Shown: piece after piece, positions 8,349 to 16,857 of the stretch
Layout: each line of letters opens with the position of its first letter
Numbering within the stretch: position 1 is the first letter of the stretch
NCBI RefSeq assembly: GCF_001571325.1
Contig: NZ_BCTO01000051.1
Location: 1-64,000 of the forward strand
DNA: 64,000 nucleotides
Reading direction: 5' to 3'
Source: Delftia tsuruhatensis NBRC 16741
GTDB taxonomy: Bacteria; Pseudomonadota; Gammaproteobacteria; Burkholderiales; Burkholderiaceae_C
Made by a program: the position numbers and the translations under genes
Notes under the pieces: model-generated
The model's input: only the letters and a program-made list of their open reading frames with translations
Database searches by the model: none
Told to the model about the DNA's origin: nothing

Positions 8349-9862
8349 TGGAAATCTTTGACGCACTGCTGGCGGGCTTTGCCACCGCCATCACACCGGC
8401 CAACCTGCTGTGGGCCCTGGTCGGCTGCGCCCTGGGCACGGCCGTGGGCGTGCTGCCCGGCATCGGACCGGCCGTGGCCGTGGCCATGCTGCTGCCCATC
8501 ACCGCCAAGGTCGATGTCACCGCCTCGATGATCTTCTTCGCGGGCATCTACTACGGCGCCATGTACGGCGGCTCCACCACCTCCATCCTGCTGAACACGC
8601 CCGGGGAGACCGCGAGCATGGTCACGGCCATGGAGGGCAACAAGATGGCCAAGAGCGGCCGCGCGGGCGCCGCGCTGGCCACCTCCGCCATCGGCTCCTT
8701 CGTGGCCGGCACCGTGGCCACCGTGGTCGTCACGCTGTTCGCGCCTTCGGTGGCCGACTTCGCCGTCAAGCTGGGCCCGCCCGAGTACTTCATGCTGATG
8801 GTGCTGGCCTTCACCACCGTGAGCGCCGTGCTGGGCCAGAGCGCGCTGCGCGGCATGACGGCCCTGTTCCTGGGGCTGGCGCTGGGCTGCATCGGCATGG
8901 ACCAGATCTCGGGCGCTGCGCGCTACACCATGGGCAAGATGGAACTGCTGGACGGCGTGGACATCGTGCTCGTGGCCGTGGGCCTGTTCGCCGTGGCCGA
9001 AGTGCTGTACGCCGCCATGTACGAAGGCAAGGTCGTCGATACGCAAAACAAGATGGGCCGCGTGCACATGACCGGCCGTGACTGGAAGCGTTCGTGGCCC
9101 GCGTGGCTGCGCGGCACCGTCATCGGCACGCCCTTCGGCTGCATTCCCGCCGGCGGCACCGAGATTCCGACCTTCCTGAGCTATGCCACCGAGAAGAAAC
9201 TGGCCAAGGGCGAGGACCGTGCGGAGTTCGGCACCAAGGGCGCCATCGAAGGCGTGGCCGGCCCAGAGGCCGCCAACAACGCCACCGTGACCGCCGCGCT
9301 GATCCCGCTGCTGACCCTGGGCATTCCCACCAGCAACACCACGGCCGTGCTGCTGGGCGCCTTCCAGAACTACGGCATCAACCCCGGCCCGCAGCTGTTC
9401 AGCTCGTCCGCGGCCCTGGTCTGGGCGCTGATCGCCTCGCTGTACATCGGCAACCTGATGCTGCTGGTGCTCAACCTGCCCATGGTGGGCCTGTGGGTCA
9501 AGCTGCTCAAGATCCCGCGTCCCCAGCTGTACGCCGGCATCCTGATCTTCGCCACCGTGGGTGCCTACGGCATGCGCCAGAGCGCGTTCGACCTGTTCCT
9601 GCTGTACGGCATCGGCGTACTGGGCGTGATCATGCGCCGCTTCGACTTCCCCACCGCGCCCGTGGTGGTGGGCATGATCCTGGGCCCCCTGGCCGAGGCG
9701 CAGATGCGCAACGCCGTGTCCATCGGCGAAGGCAGCTGGTGGATCTTCCTGCAGCGCCCCATGTCGCTGACGCTGATCATCATCGTGGCCTGCGTGCTCA
9801 TCGTGCCGCGCGTGCTCAAGCGCCTGCAGCCCAAGCCCTCGCCGCAGGCCACTGCCGGCTGA
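8348..9862 (+). CDS. tctA: TTT transporter large permease
   Basis: A 504-residue permease with about 11-12 membrane segments. The TctA signature GVLPGIGPAVAVAMLLPIT is near residue 35, followed by YGAMYGGSTTSILLNTPGE. A second conserved block reads IPAGGTEIPTFLSY and then GPEAANNATVTAALIPLLTLGIP. I chose the ATG at 8348, which overlaps the tctB stop; a GTG three codons earlier is less likely. With TctB and TctC it forms a cation-coupled secondary carboxylate importer. Confidence 0.93.
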   Translation: MEIFDALLAGFATAITPANLLWALVGCALGTAVGVLPGIGPAVAVAMLLPITAKVDVTASMIFFAGIYYGAMYGGSTTSILLNTPGETASMVTAMEGNKMAKSGRAGAALATSAIGSFVAGTVATVVVTLFAPSVADFAVKLGPPEYFMLMVLAFTTVSAVLGQSALRGMTALFLGLALGCIGMDQISGAARYTMGKMELLDGVDIVLVAVGLFAVAEVLYAAMYEGKVVDTQNKMGRVHMTGRDWKRSWPAWLRGTVIGTPFGCIPAGGTEIPTFLSYATEKKLAKGEDRAEFGTKGAIEGVAGPEAANNATVTAALIPLLTLGIPTSNTTAVLLGAFQNYGINPGPQLFSSSAALVWALIASLYIGNLMLLVLNLPMVGLWVKLLKIPRPQLYAGILIFATVGAYGMRQSAFDLFLLYGIGVLGVIMRRFDFPTAPVVVGMILGPLAEAQMRNAVSIGEGSWWIFLQRPMSLTLIIIVACVLIVPRVLKRLQPKPSPQATAG

Positions 9863-9921
9863 CGCCAACCCGTTGCTAGCCGGCCCGTCGATGCTACGCA
9901 TGGCGTCCACGGGCCCCTGAC

Positions 9922-9952
9922 AGCCCCTGCCTTTCGAGGCAGGGGCTTTTTT
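9922..9952 (+). terminator. Rho-independent terminator of tctCBA
   Basis: An 11-bp perfect stem is capped by a TTCG tetraloop and followed by six T. This is a classic strong terminator 59 bp after tctA. Confidence 0.95.
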
Positions 9953-10062
9953 CGTCAGCTGGTTGATGCCTTCCATTCACAGATGGTGTTCCAGCAGACC
10001 GTCTAGTCCCGCGCAGCCCTTGAATCCATGATCCAGCCATCGACAGACATCGGATTCCTTGC

Positions 10063-11367
10063 ATGCGGCAACCCTTTCCATCGCTTTCCAAGGCCTCGGG
10101 CGCGGCCCTTCTGGCGCTTGTGATTTCCACGCCAGCCATGGCGGATTCAACGGCGCCGGCGGGTTCGGCTGAAGCCTCCCACTGGGCTGCCACGTGGCAG
10201 GCCAGCCCGCAGCCGGTCTGGGGGGCGGATTTCCTCTTTCCCACCAATCTGCCCGCTGTGCTGCAGGACCAGACCGTGCGCCAGGTGGCACGCATCAGCC
10301 TGGGCGGGCCGCGCCTGCGCATCGTGCTGTCCAACGCCTACGGCGGCCAGCCTGTGACCGTGGGCAGGGCGACCGTGGCAAAGCCGTTGCCGGCAGGCGC
10401 CGTCGAGTCCGGCAGCCTGCAGGCCGTGACCTTTGGCGGCAGCGCGCAAGCCACCATTGCCGCAGGCGTATCCCTGGTCAGCGACCCTGTGGCCTTGCCG
10501 CTGGCCTCGCTGTCGCAGGTGGCCGTGAGCCTGTACCTGCCCGGTGCCACGCCTGTGCAGAGTTTTCACTGGGATGGGCGTCAGACCGGCTGGATCGTGG
10601 CGGGCGATCAGTCCGCTGCTGCGGCGCTGCGGACTTCGGACCCTGGCGCAATCAGCAGCACGGCCCGCCCGCTGTTGGCGGGCATAGAGGTCGAGGCAGA
10701 AGCTGCGGCGCCCGTGGTAGCGGTGATGGGCGACTCCATCACCGACGGTGCCACGGCCAGCCTGGACAGGGACAGCCGTTGGCCGGATTTCCTGGCCGCG
10801 CGCCTTGCGCCGCACGGCGCGGCGGTGGTCAATGCCGGCATCTCGGGGGCGCGCCTGCTGTCCGATGGCATGGGCGAGCATGCCCTGGCGCGGCTGGAGC
10901 GTGATGTGCTGGCCCAGCCCGGTGTGCGCAGCCTCATCGTGCTGCTGGGCATCAACGATATTTCCTGGCCCGGCACGGCCTTTGCGCCGCGGGCGCAGCG
11001 CCCCACGCTGCAGGACATGGCAGAGGGCTATCGCCAGCTGGTTGCCAGGGCGCGCAGCCACGGCCTGCGCGTGATCGGCGCCACCTTGCCGCCTTTCGAG
11101 GGCGCCTTGCCAGGCACGCCGCTGGACGACTACTACCAGGACGGCAAGGACGACCTGCGGCGGCAGGTGAATGCATGGATACGGTTGGGCGGCGCCTTCG
11201 ATGCCGTCATCGACTTCGACGCCGTGCTGCGCGATGGCGCCCATCCCTCCCGCATGGCGGCGCGCTTCGACTCGGGCGACCACCTGCATCCTGGCGACGA
11301 AGGCAACCGTGCCATGGCCAACGCGGTAGACCTGAACGCCATACTGCCCGGCCTGCCGCAGCGCTAG
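10063..11367 (+). CDS. Secreted SGNH/GDSL hydrolase
   Basis: A 434-residue exported esterase or lipase. A signal peptide ends near AMA (residue 27). An N-terminal jelly-roll-like region of about 180 residues precedes the SGNH domain. All four SGNH blocks are visible: GDSITDG with catalytic Ser225, NAGISG, LGINDI, and DHLHPGDEG with Asp406 and His409. The N-terminal extension with an interior SGNH domain resembles the acetylxylan/rhamnogalacturonan-type esterases of this clan, but the substrate is unknown. It is a single gene between two independent units. Confidence 0.8.
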   Translation: MRQPFPSLSKASGAALLALVISTPAMADSTAPAGSAEASHWAATWQASPQPVWGADFLFPTNLPAVLQDQTVRQVARISLGGPRLRIVLSNAYGGQPVTVGRATVAKPLPAGAVESGSLQAVTFGGSAQATIAAGVSLVSDPVALPLASLSQVAVSLYLPGATPVQSFHWDGRQTGWIVAGDQSAAAALRTSDPGAISSTARPLLAGIEVEAEAAAPVVAVMGDSITDGATASLDRDSRWPDFLAARLAPHGAAVVNAGISGARLLSDGMGEHALARLERDVLAQPGVRSLIVLLGINDISWPGTAFAPRAQRPTLQDMAEGYRQLVARARSHGLRVIGATLPPFEGALPGTPLDDYYQDGKDDLRRQVNAWIRLGGAFDAVIDFDAVLRDGAHPSRMAARFDSGDHLHPGDEGNRAMANAVDLNAILPGLPQR

Positions 11368-11396
11368 TGCGTCGCGGCGGCGGGGGCTGGCTTCCA

Positions 11397-11422
11397 TATA
11401 AAATGCAAATGGTTCTCATTTG
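11397..11422 (+). promoter_or_regulatory. Fur box and -10 element of fecI
   Basis: TATAAA at 11397-11402 is followed by the inverted repeat CAAATG-GTTCT-CATTTG at 11406-11422. The repeat resembles the core of the Fur operator, whose central part is AATGATAATCATT. It lies 48 bp before the sigma-factor start, so iron-bound Fur should block transcription of fecI. The identification rests on the motif and on the iron-uptake context. Confidence 0.65.
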
Positions 11423-11470
11423 TCATGCGTCCCCGGCGTGCCTGCGCCCTGGGGCACAGGGAGGGGTACT

Positions 11471-11989
11471 GTGGCCGCCGCCGAGTTTGCGCTTCAGCAA
11501 CAAGTCGAAATTCTCTACACCGATCACCACGGCTGGTTGCGCGGCCTGCTGCGCCGCAAGCTGGGCAATGCCTTTGATGCGGCCGATCTGGCGCACGACG
11601 TCTACCTGCAACTGCTGCGCACCGGCCGTGTTCCGCCGGCCGATGAGCGCCGCCGCCATCTCACCCAGATCGCCAACGGCCTGGTGATCGACCTGTACCG
11701 GCGCCGCCGCGTGGAGGCGGCCTACCTTGAAGCCCTGGCCCTGCTGCCCGAGCAGATGGCGCCCTCCGAAGAAACACGTGCCCTGGCGCTGGAGGCGCTG
11801 GTGGAGATCGATGCCGCACTGAACGGCCTGCCGCCCAAGGCGCGCAAGGCCCTGCTGCTGTGCAAGCTCGACGGCATGGCCTACCGAGATATCGCGGCCG
11901 AGCTGGGCGTGTCCGTGTCCTCGGTGGAGAAATACATCGCTGCTGGCCTGCTGGCCTGCTACCAGGCGCTGCACGGCGCCGTGTGCTGA
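11471..11989 (+). CDS. fecI: FecI-type ECF sigma factor
   Basis: A 172-residue sigma-70 family factor of the extracytoplasmic-function group. Region 2 spans residues 10-75 (DAADLAHDVYLQLL, then ANGLVIDLYRRRR). Region 4 spans about 110-165, with the helix-turn-helix YRDIAAELGVSVSSVEKYIAAGL. I chose the GTG at 11471, preceded by GGGAGGGG; a TTG 51 bp upstream would lie inside the Fur box region. It should direct transcription of the siderophore uptake genes after a surface signal passes through the receptor and FecR. Confidence 0.88.
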   Translation: MAAAEFALQQQVEILYTDHHGWLRGLLRRKLGNAFDAADLAHDVYLQLLRTGRVPPADERRRHLTQIANGLVIDLYRRRRVEAAYLEALALLPEQMAPSEETRALALEALVEIDAALNGLPPKARKALLLCKLDGMAYRDIAAELGVSVSSVEKYIAAGLLACYQALHGAVC

Positions 11990-11998
11990 GTGGCCGGC

Positions 11999-13081
11999 AT
12001 GTCTTCATCTCCGGCATCGGCCGCGTCAGCCGCATCCACTGACGCCTGCGCAACTGCGTCCGCCAGCGAGCCGCTGGAGCCGCTGGAGCCGCTGGAGCCG
12101 CTGGAGCCGCTGGAGCCGCTGGAGCCGGCCATCGTCCAGCGCGCCGCCGAATGGATGGCACGCCTGTGGGCTGACGACGCCAACGACGAAGACCGCGCCG
12201 CCTGCGCCCGCTGGCGTGCCGAGCATCCGCGGCACGAGCTGGCCTGGAGCCGGCTGCAGGCCTTTGACGACAAGCTGCGCAGCGTGCCCGGCGGCATTGC
12301 ACGGCATACGCTGGCGGACACCTCCGCTGCGTCGCCGGCGCCCCGGGGCCGCCGCCGTGCCATGCAGTTGCTGGGCCTCATGGCCACGGCCGGAGGCATT
12401 GCCCATGTGGTGCGCGGCACCGATGCATGGCAGGTCGCCGCCGCCAGCCATGGCACGGCGCGTGGTGAAGTCCGAGAGATCACGCTGCCGGATGGCACGC
12501 AGGTGGTGCTGGCCTCGGCCTCGGCCATCGACCTGCGCTTTGACGAGGCCGAGCGCCTGATCCTGCTGCGCGCCGGCGAAATCCTCGTCACCACCGCGCC
12601 CGATCCGCAAAGCATACCGCGCCCGCTGCGCGTGCGCTCGCGCCACGGCACGGTGCAGGCCCTGGGCACGCGCTTCACGCTGCGCCAGGAAGATGAGCAG
12701 TCCCGCGTGGCCGTGTTCGAGGGCGCGGTGGAGGTGCGTCCTGCCAGGGCGCCGGGCCAGGTGGTGCGCGTGGATGCGGGGCAGGGCGCCGTCTTCACTG
12801 GCGAGCAGGCCCGGGCTCCGGTGCCTGCGCAGGAAAGTGCCGCCGCCTGGGCGCGCGGCGTGCTGGTGGCCGACAACATGCCGCTGGGCGAGCTGGTGGC
12901 CGAACTGGCGCGCTACCGCACGGGCCTGCTGCGCTGCGACCCGCAGGTGGCCGGCCTGCGCGTCACGGGCGTGTTCTCGTTGCGCGACACCGACCGCGCC
13001 CTGCACAACCTGGCCCTGGGCCTGCCCGTGCAGGTGGTCTCGCGCACGCGCTACTGGGTCACGGTGCAGGCGGCGGGCTGA
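11999..13081 (+). CDS. fecR: FecR-type anti-sigma/sigma regulator
   Basis: A 360-residue inner-membrane signal relay. The N-terminal cytoplasmic part holds the FecR N-terminal (DUF4880) motif with WRAEHPRHELAWSRL. A hydrophobic segment near residues 120-135 (LLGLMATAGGIAHVV) probably crosses the membrane. The FecR domain follows (TLPDGTQVVLASASAIDL, then LRAGEILV), and an STN-like C-terminus contacts the receptor. It is unusual in carrying an acidic Leu-Glu-Pro repeat near the N-terminus. A GTG at 11990, adjoining the fecI stop, is an alternative start. Confidence 0.85.
   Translation: MSSSPASAASAASTDACATASASEPLEPLEPLEPLEPLEPLEPAIVQRAAEWMARLWADDANDEDRAACARWRAEHPRHELAWSRLQAFDDKLRSVPGGIARHTLADTSAASPAPRGRRRAMQLLGLMATAGGIAHVVRGTDAWQVAAASHGTARGEVREITLPDGTQVVLASASAIDLRFDEAERLILLRAGEILVTTAPDPQSIPRPLRVRSRHGTVQALGTRFTLRQEDEQSRVAVFEGAVEVRPARAPGQVVRVDAGQGAVFTGEQARAPVPAQESAAAWARGVLVADNMPLGELVAELARYRTGLLRCDPQVAGLRVTGVFSLRDTDRALHNLALGLPVQVVSRTRYWVTVQAAG
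12068..12127 (+). repeat. 9-bp tandem repeat in fecR
   Basis: About 6.7 perfect copies of the 9-bp unit CTGGAGCCG encode repeated Leu-Glu-Pro. Because the unit is a multiple of three, copy-number changes would lengthen or shorten the protein without a frameshift. Confidence 0.95.
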
Positions 13082-13153
13082 GGCTTTTTTCATCGCGGCG
13101 CCTTCCCCGTTTCTCGGAACCCGTTACCGGCTGATTCAACTTTCTGCCCCTGG

Positions 13154-13186
13154 GATTGAGGGTTTGGCGTTCTCGTTCGGAAGACA
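13154..13186 (+). promoter_or_regulatory. Candidate FecI-type sigma promoter (copy 1)
   Basis: This 33-bp sequence begins GATTGAGGGTTTG and ends CGTTCGGAAGACA. It matches the sequence at 19937-19969 at 31 of 33 positions. It lies 57 bp before the first ABC transporter start, within a 162-bp gap that holds no gene. TTGAGG and CGGAAG are 16 bp apart, which suits -35 and -10 elements of an ECF sigma factor. Confidence 0.6.
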
Positions 13187-13243
13187 GGCAAGAGCCCTTG
13201 TTTTCTGTTCTTTTCTGATCCGCCATGCCTTCCAGGAGAACCC

Positions 13244-15058
13244 ATGCACTCACCCGAGGCCGATGACGCCCAGGCCGGCCCCGGCCCCATTGCGCAGACG
13301 CTGCAGCCCATCCGCGCGCAGCTTGTTCTTGCCGCGCTGCTGTCGTTTGCGGGCGCCGTGCTGGCGCTGGCGCCGCTGGCCGGCATCGCCCATATCGCGC
13401 GGCTGGCGCTGGCCGATGGCGGCATGGTGGCGGCAGATGCCTGGCGCGTCATCGCGCTGTGCCTTGTCTGCCTGTTCGCGGGCATGGCCCTGGTGTCGGC
13501 GGGCGAGCTGGTTGCCCATCTGGCCGACAACCGCCTCACCCACGGGCTGCGCCTGTCGGCCATGCAGCGGCTGGCGCGTGTGCCGCTGGGCTGGTTCACC
13601 GAGCGGGCCTCGGGCCAGGTCAAGCAGGCCATGCAGGACGACGTGGCCACCCTGCACGAGCTGACCGCGCACTTCTACACCACCGTGGGGCGCGGCGCGG
13701 GCACGGTGGCCGCTTCTGCGGTCTACCTGGTGGCCATGGACTGGCGCATGGCCCTGGTCTCGGCCCTGCCGTTCGGCATCTTCTTTTTGGTGATGCGCCA
13801 CGCCATGCAGGCCAGCAGTGCCCACATGCCGGCCTTTGGCGCGGGACTGGCGCGCATCAACAACGCGGTGGTGGAGTTCGTGCACGGCATTCCCGTGGTC
13901 AAGGCCTTTGGCGCCAGCGGCCGAGCCCATGGCAGCTACCGCGAGGCCGTCGATGGCTTTACCGATGCCTTCCTCGGCTTTGCGCGTCCGCTGGTGTCGG
14001 CGCGCGCCAATGCCAATGCGCTGATCGCGCCCGTGGCCGTGCTGGGGGTGGTGCTGGCCTTTGGCACGCTGTTCACGGCCCTGGGCTGGATGGCGCCCGT
14101 GGACGTGCTGCCCTTTGCCCTGGTGGCGCCGGGCATCAGCGCGCCGCTGCAGCTGCTCAGCTTCAACCTGCATGCGCTCAACCACGCCACGGGCGCCGCC
14201 CAGCGCGTGCAGGCGCTGCTGCGCACGCCCGTGCTGGAGCAACCGGCCGCCCATCAATGCAGGCTGCCCCAAGGCTGCGAAGTCCGCTTCGAAGGCGTGG
14301 GCCATGCCTACGAGGCGGGGCATGACGTGCTCAAGGGCATGGATTTCACGCTCAGGCCCGGCACGGTGACCGCCTTGGTCGGTGCCTCGGGCGCGGGCAA
14401 GTCCACGCTCGCCCGGCTGCTGCTGCGCTTCTTCGACCCGAACGAAGGGCGCATCACGCTGGGCGGGGTGGACCTGCGGCAGATCGAGACCGCACAGCTC
14501 TACCGCCACCTGGCCTTTGTGCTGCAGGACGTGCGCCTGGTGCACGCCAGCGTGCGCGAGAACATCGCCCTGGGCCGGCCCTCGGCCAGCGCGCAGGAGG
14601 TGGAAGAAGCGGCGCGCGCCGCCCACATCCATGAACGCATCCTGGCGCTGCCGCGCGGCTATGACTCGGTGATCGGCGAAGACGCCCAGTTGTCCGGCGG
14701 CGAGCAGCAGCGCGTGAGCATTGCGCGCGCCGTGCTGCTGGATGCGCCCGTGCTGGTGCTGGACGAGCCCACGGCCGCTGCCGATGCCGAGAGCGAGGCC
14801 GCCATCCAGGAAGCCCTGTCGCGCCTGGCCGCCGGACGCACCCTGCTGGTCATTGCCCACCGGCTGGACACCGTCATGCATGCGGACCAGATCCTGGTGG
14901 TGGAAGGCGGAGCCATCCGCGAGCGCGGCCGCCATGCCGAGCTGCTGGCGCTGGGCGGACGCTACGCACGGCTGTGGGCGCTGGGCGGGTACGAATCACA
15001 GCCCTCCCAATCCCTGCCTTCCACCCCCGCCCTGGCCCCGGAGCTGCCCCCATGCTGA
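13244..15058 (+). CDS. Siderophore-type ABC half-transporter 1 (exporter fold)
   Basis: A 604-residue fusion of a six-helix membrane domain (about residues 25-310) and an ABC ATPase (about 345-590). Walker A is GASGAGKST, the ABC signature is LSGGEQQRV and Walker B is VLVLDEPT. It overlaps the next ABC gene by 7 bp, so the two should form a heterodimer. In an iron-uptake operon this pairing resembles IrtAB or YbtPQ, which have an exporter fold but import ferric siderophores. Export of a siderophore is the alternative. RBS AGGAGA precedes the ATG. Confidence 0.8.
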   Translation: MHSPEADDAQAGPGPIAQTLQPIRAQLVLAALLSFAGAVLALAPLAGIAHIARLALADGGMVAADAWRVIALCLVCLFAGMALVSAGELVAHLADNRLTHGLRLSAMQRLARVPLGWFTERASGQVKQAMQDDVATLHELTAHFYTTVGRGAGTVAASAVYLVAMDWRMALVSALPFGIFFLVMRHAMQASSAHMPAFGAGLARINNAVVEFVHGIPVVKAFGASGRAHGSYREAVDGFTDAFLGFARPLVSARANANALIAPVAVLGVVLAFGTLFTALGWMAPVDVLPFALVAPGISAPLQLLSFNLHALNHATGAAQRVQALLRTPVLEQPAAHQCRLPQGCEVRFEGVGHAYEAGHDVLKGMDFTLRPGTVTALVGASGAGKSTLARLLLRFFDPNEGRITLGGVDLRQIETAQLYRHLAFVLQDVRLVHASVRENIALGRPSASAQEVEEAARAAHIHERILALPRGYDSVIGEDAQLSGGEQQRVSIARAVLLDAPVLVLDEPTAAADAESEAAIQEALSRLAAGRTLLVIAHRLDTVMHADQILVVEGGAIRERGRHAELLALGGRYARLWALGGYESQPSQSLPSTPALAPELPPC

Positions 15059-16857
15059 AGACCCTGATGCAACTGCTGGGCGACGACGCCCGGCTTTTCC
15101 GCCGCTATGCCTGCATGGCCGTGCTGCATGGCCTGCTCAGCGGGCTGGTCGTCACGGCCCTGGCGCCCGTGGCGTCGCGCCTGCTGGCAGGCGATACGCG
15201 CGGCGCCGCAGCCTGGCTGGCCGTGCTGCTGGCGGGCGTGGTGCTGTGCTGGGCCTGGCAGCGCCAGGTGGAAAAGGCCGGCCTGGGCCTGGGCGCCGCC
15301 GTTCTGCGCGTGGCGCGCCACCGGCTGGGCGACCATGTGGCCCGCCTGCCCGTGGGATGGTTCACCCCCGAGAACACGGCCCGGCTCAACCACGTCGTTT
15401 CGCAGGGAATGATGGAGGTGGCCCAGCTGCCGGCCCATGTGTTCACGCCCGTGTTCAGCGGCGCCGTGGCGCCCGTTGCCGTGGTGGCCGCGCTGTGTGC
15501 CATGGACTGGCGCATGGGCCTGATTGCACTGCTGGCGCTGCCGCTGCTGGCCGGCGTGCTGCTGGTCACCGCGCACCTGGGCCGCCGTGCCGACGAACGC
15601 CTGCAGCGCAGCATGGCCGGCACCAGCCAGCGCATGGTGGAATTTGCGCAGGCGCAGTCCGTGCTGCGCGCCTTCAATGGCGAAGGCGGCGGCACGCGCT
15701 GGCTGGAGCAGGCCCTGGGCCGGCAGCGCGCATCTGGCGCGCAATCCATCCGCTTGGCGGCGCTGTCGGGCGTGCTCAATGGCTGGGCCGTGCAGGCCGT
15801 GTTTGCGGCCCTGCTGGTGGCCGGCGCGCTGTGGCTGGACGAGCGCCTGGGCGGCGTTGCAGCACAGGGCATGGGCATGGGAATGGAAGCCGCCATCCCC
15901 GTGATCGTGGCCCTGCTGCTGGCCTGCCGCCATGTCGATCCGCTGCTGGAGGTGGCCGGCTACGCCGACTCGCTGCGCGCCGCGCGCGTGCAGCTCGATG
16001 CCGTGCGCGACATCCTCGCGGTCCAGCCGCTGCCCGAGCCTGCCGTGCCCCAGGCGCCGCGCGATGCCTCGGTGGAGCTGCGCGATGTGGTGTTCCGCTA
16101 CGCGCCGGGCCAGCCCGAGGTGCTGCGCGGCCTGAGCCTGCGCGTGGAGCCGGGCTCGATGACGGCGCTGGTGGGCGCCTCGGGCTCTGGCAAATCGTCC
16201 GTGCTGCGGCTGGTCGCACGCTTTTTCGATGTGCAGCAGGGCAGCGTTCTGGTGGGCGGCATCGACGTGCGCCAGATCGCGGGCGAGCGGCTGGCCGGGC
16301 AGATCAGCCAGATCTTCCAGGACAGCTACCTTTTCCAGGGCTCCATTGCCGACAACATCCGCATGGGCCGCCCGCAGGCCAGCGATGCCGAGGTGATGGA
16401 AGCCGCCCGCCAGGCCGGCGTGGCCGAAATCATCGAGCGCCTGCCGCAGGGCCTGGACACGCCGGTGGGCGAGGGCGGGGCGCGCCTGTCGGGCGGCGAG
16501 CGCCAGCGCATCGCCATCGCGCGTGCGCTCATCAAGGATGCGCCCATTTTGCTGATCGACGAGGCCACGGCCGCGCTGGATGCCGAAAACCAGGCCGCCA
16601 TCGCCCAGGCGCTGGCGCGGCTGCGCGGCCGGCGCACGCTGATCGTGATTGCCCACCAGCTGTCCACCGTGGCCATGGCCGACCAGATCATCGTGCTGGA
16701 CCAGGGCCGCGTCAGCGAGCAGGGCACGCAGCAGCAGCTGGCACAGGCGCAAGGCCTGTATGCGCGCTTTCTGGCGCGGCGGCGCGCCGCCAAGGGCTGG
16801 CGCATTGCGGGAACGCGCACGGGAACGGCCACAGGCATGGGCGAGGACCTCCGTTGA
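15052..16857 (+). CDS. Siderophore-type ABC half-transporter 2 (exporter fold)
   Basis: A 601-residue partner of the preceding gene with the same layout: membrane domain about residues 20-310 and ATPase about 340-590. Walker A is GASGSGKSS, the signature is LSGGERQRIAIARA and Walker B is ILLIDEAT. The H-loop motif IVIAHQLSTV has a normal His. The ATG at 15052 overlaps the previous stop by 7 bp. Both nucleotide sites look competent. Its stop overlaps the next gene's TTG start in TTGA. Confidence 0.8.
   Translation: MLKTLMQLLGDDARLFRRYACMAVLHGLLSGLVVTALAPVASRLLAGDTRGAAAWLAVLLAGVVLCWAWQRQVEKAGLGLGAAVLRVARHRLGDHVARLPVGWFTPENTARLNHVVSQGMMEVAQLPAHVFTPVFSGAVAPVAVVAALCAMDWRMGLIALLALPLLAGVLLVTAHLGRRADERLQRSMAGTSQRMVEFAQAQSVLRAFNGEGGGTRWLEQALGRQRASGAQSIRLAALSGVLNGWAVQAVFAALLVAGALWLDERLGGVAAQGMGMGMEAAIPVIVALLLACRHVDPLLEVAGYADSLRAARVQLDAVRDILAVQPLPEPAVPQAPRDASVELRDVVFRYAPGQPEVLRGLSLRVEPGSMTALVGASGSGKSSVLRLVARFFDVQQGSVLVGGIDVRQIAGERLAGQISQIFQDSYLFQGSIADNIRMGRPQASDAEVMEAARQAGVAEIIERLPQGLDTPVGEGGARLSGGERQRIAIARALIKDAPILLIDEATAALDAENQAAIAQALARLRGRRTLIVIAHQLSTVAMADQIIVLDQGRVSEQGTQQQLAQAQGLYARFLARRRAAKGWRIAGTRTGTATGMGEDLR

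Noticed and set aside
12068..12127. Short repeat array as a CRISPR
   Set aside because: The 9-bp units are directly adjacent with no spacers and lie inside a coding frame, so this is a coding tandem repeat.
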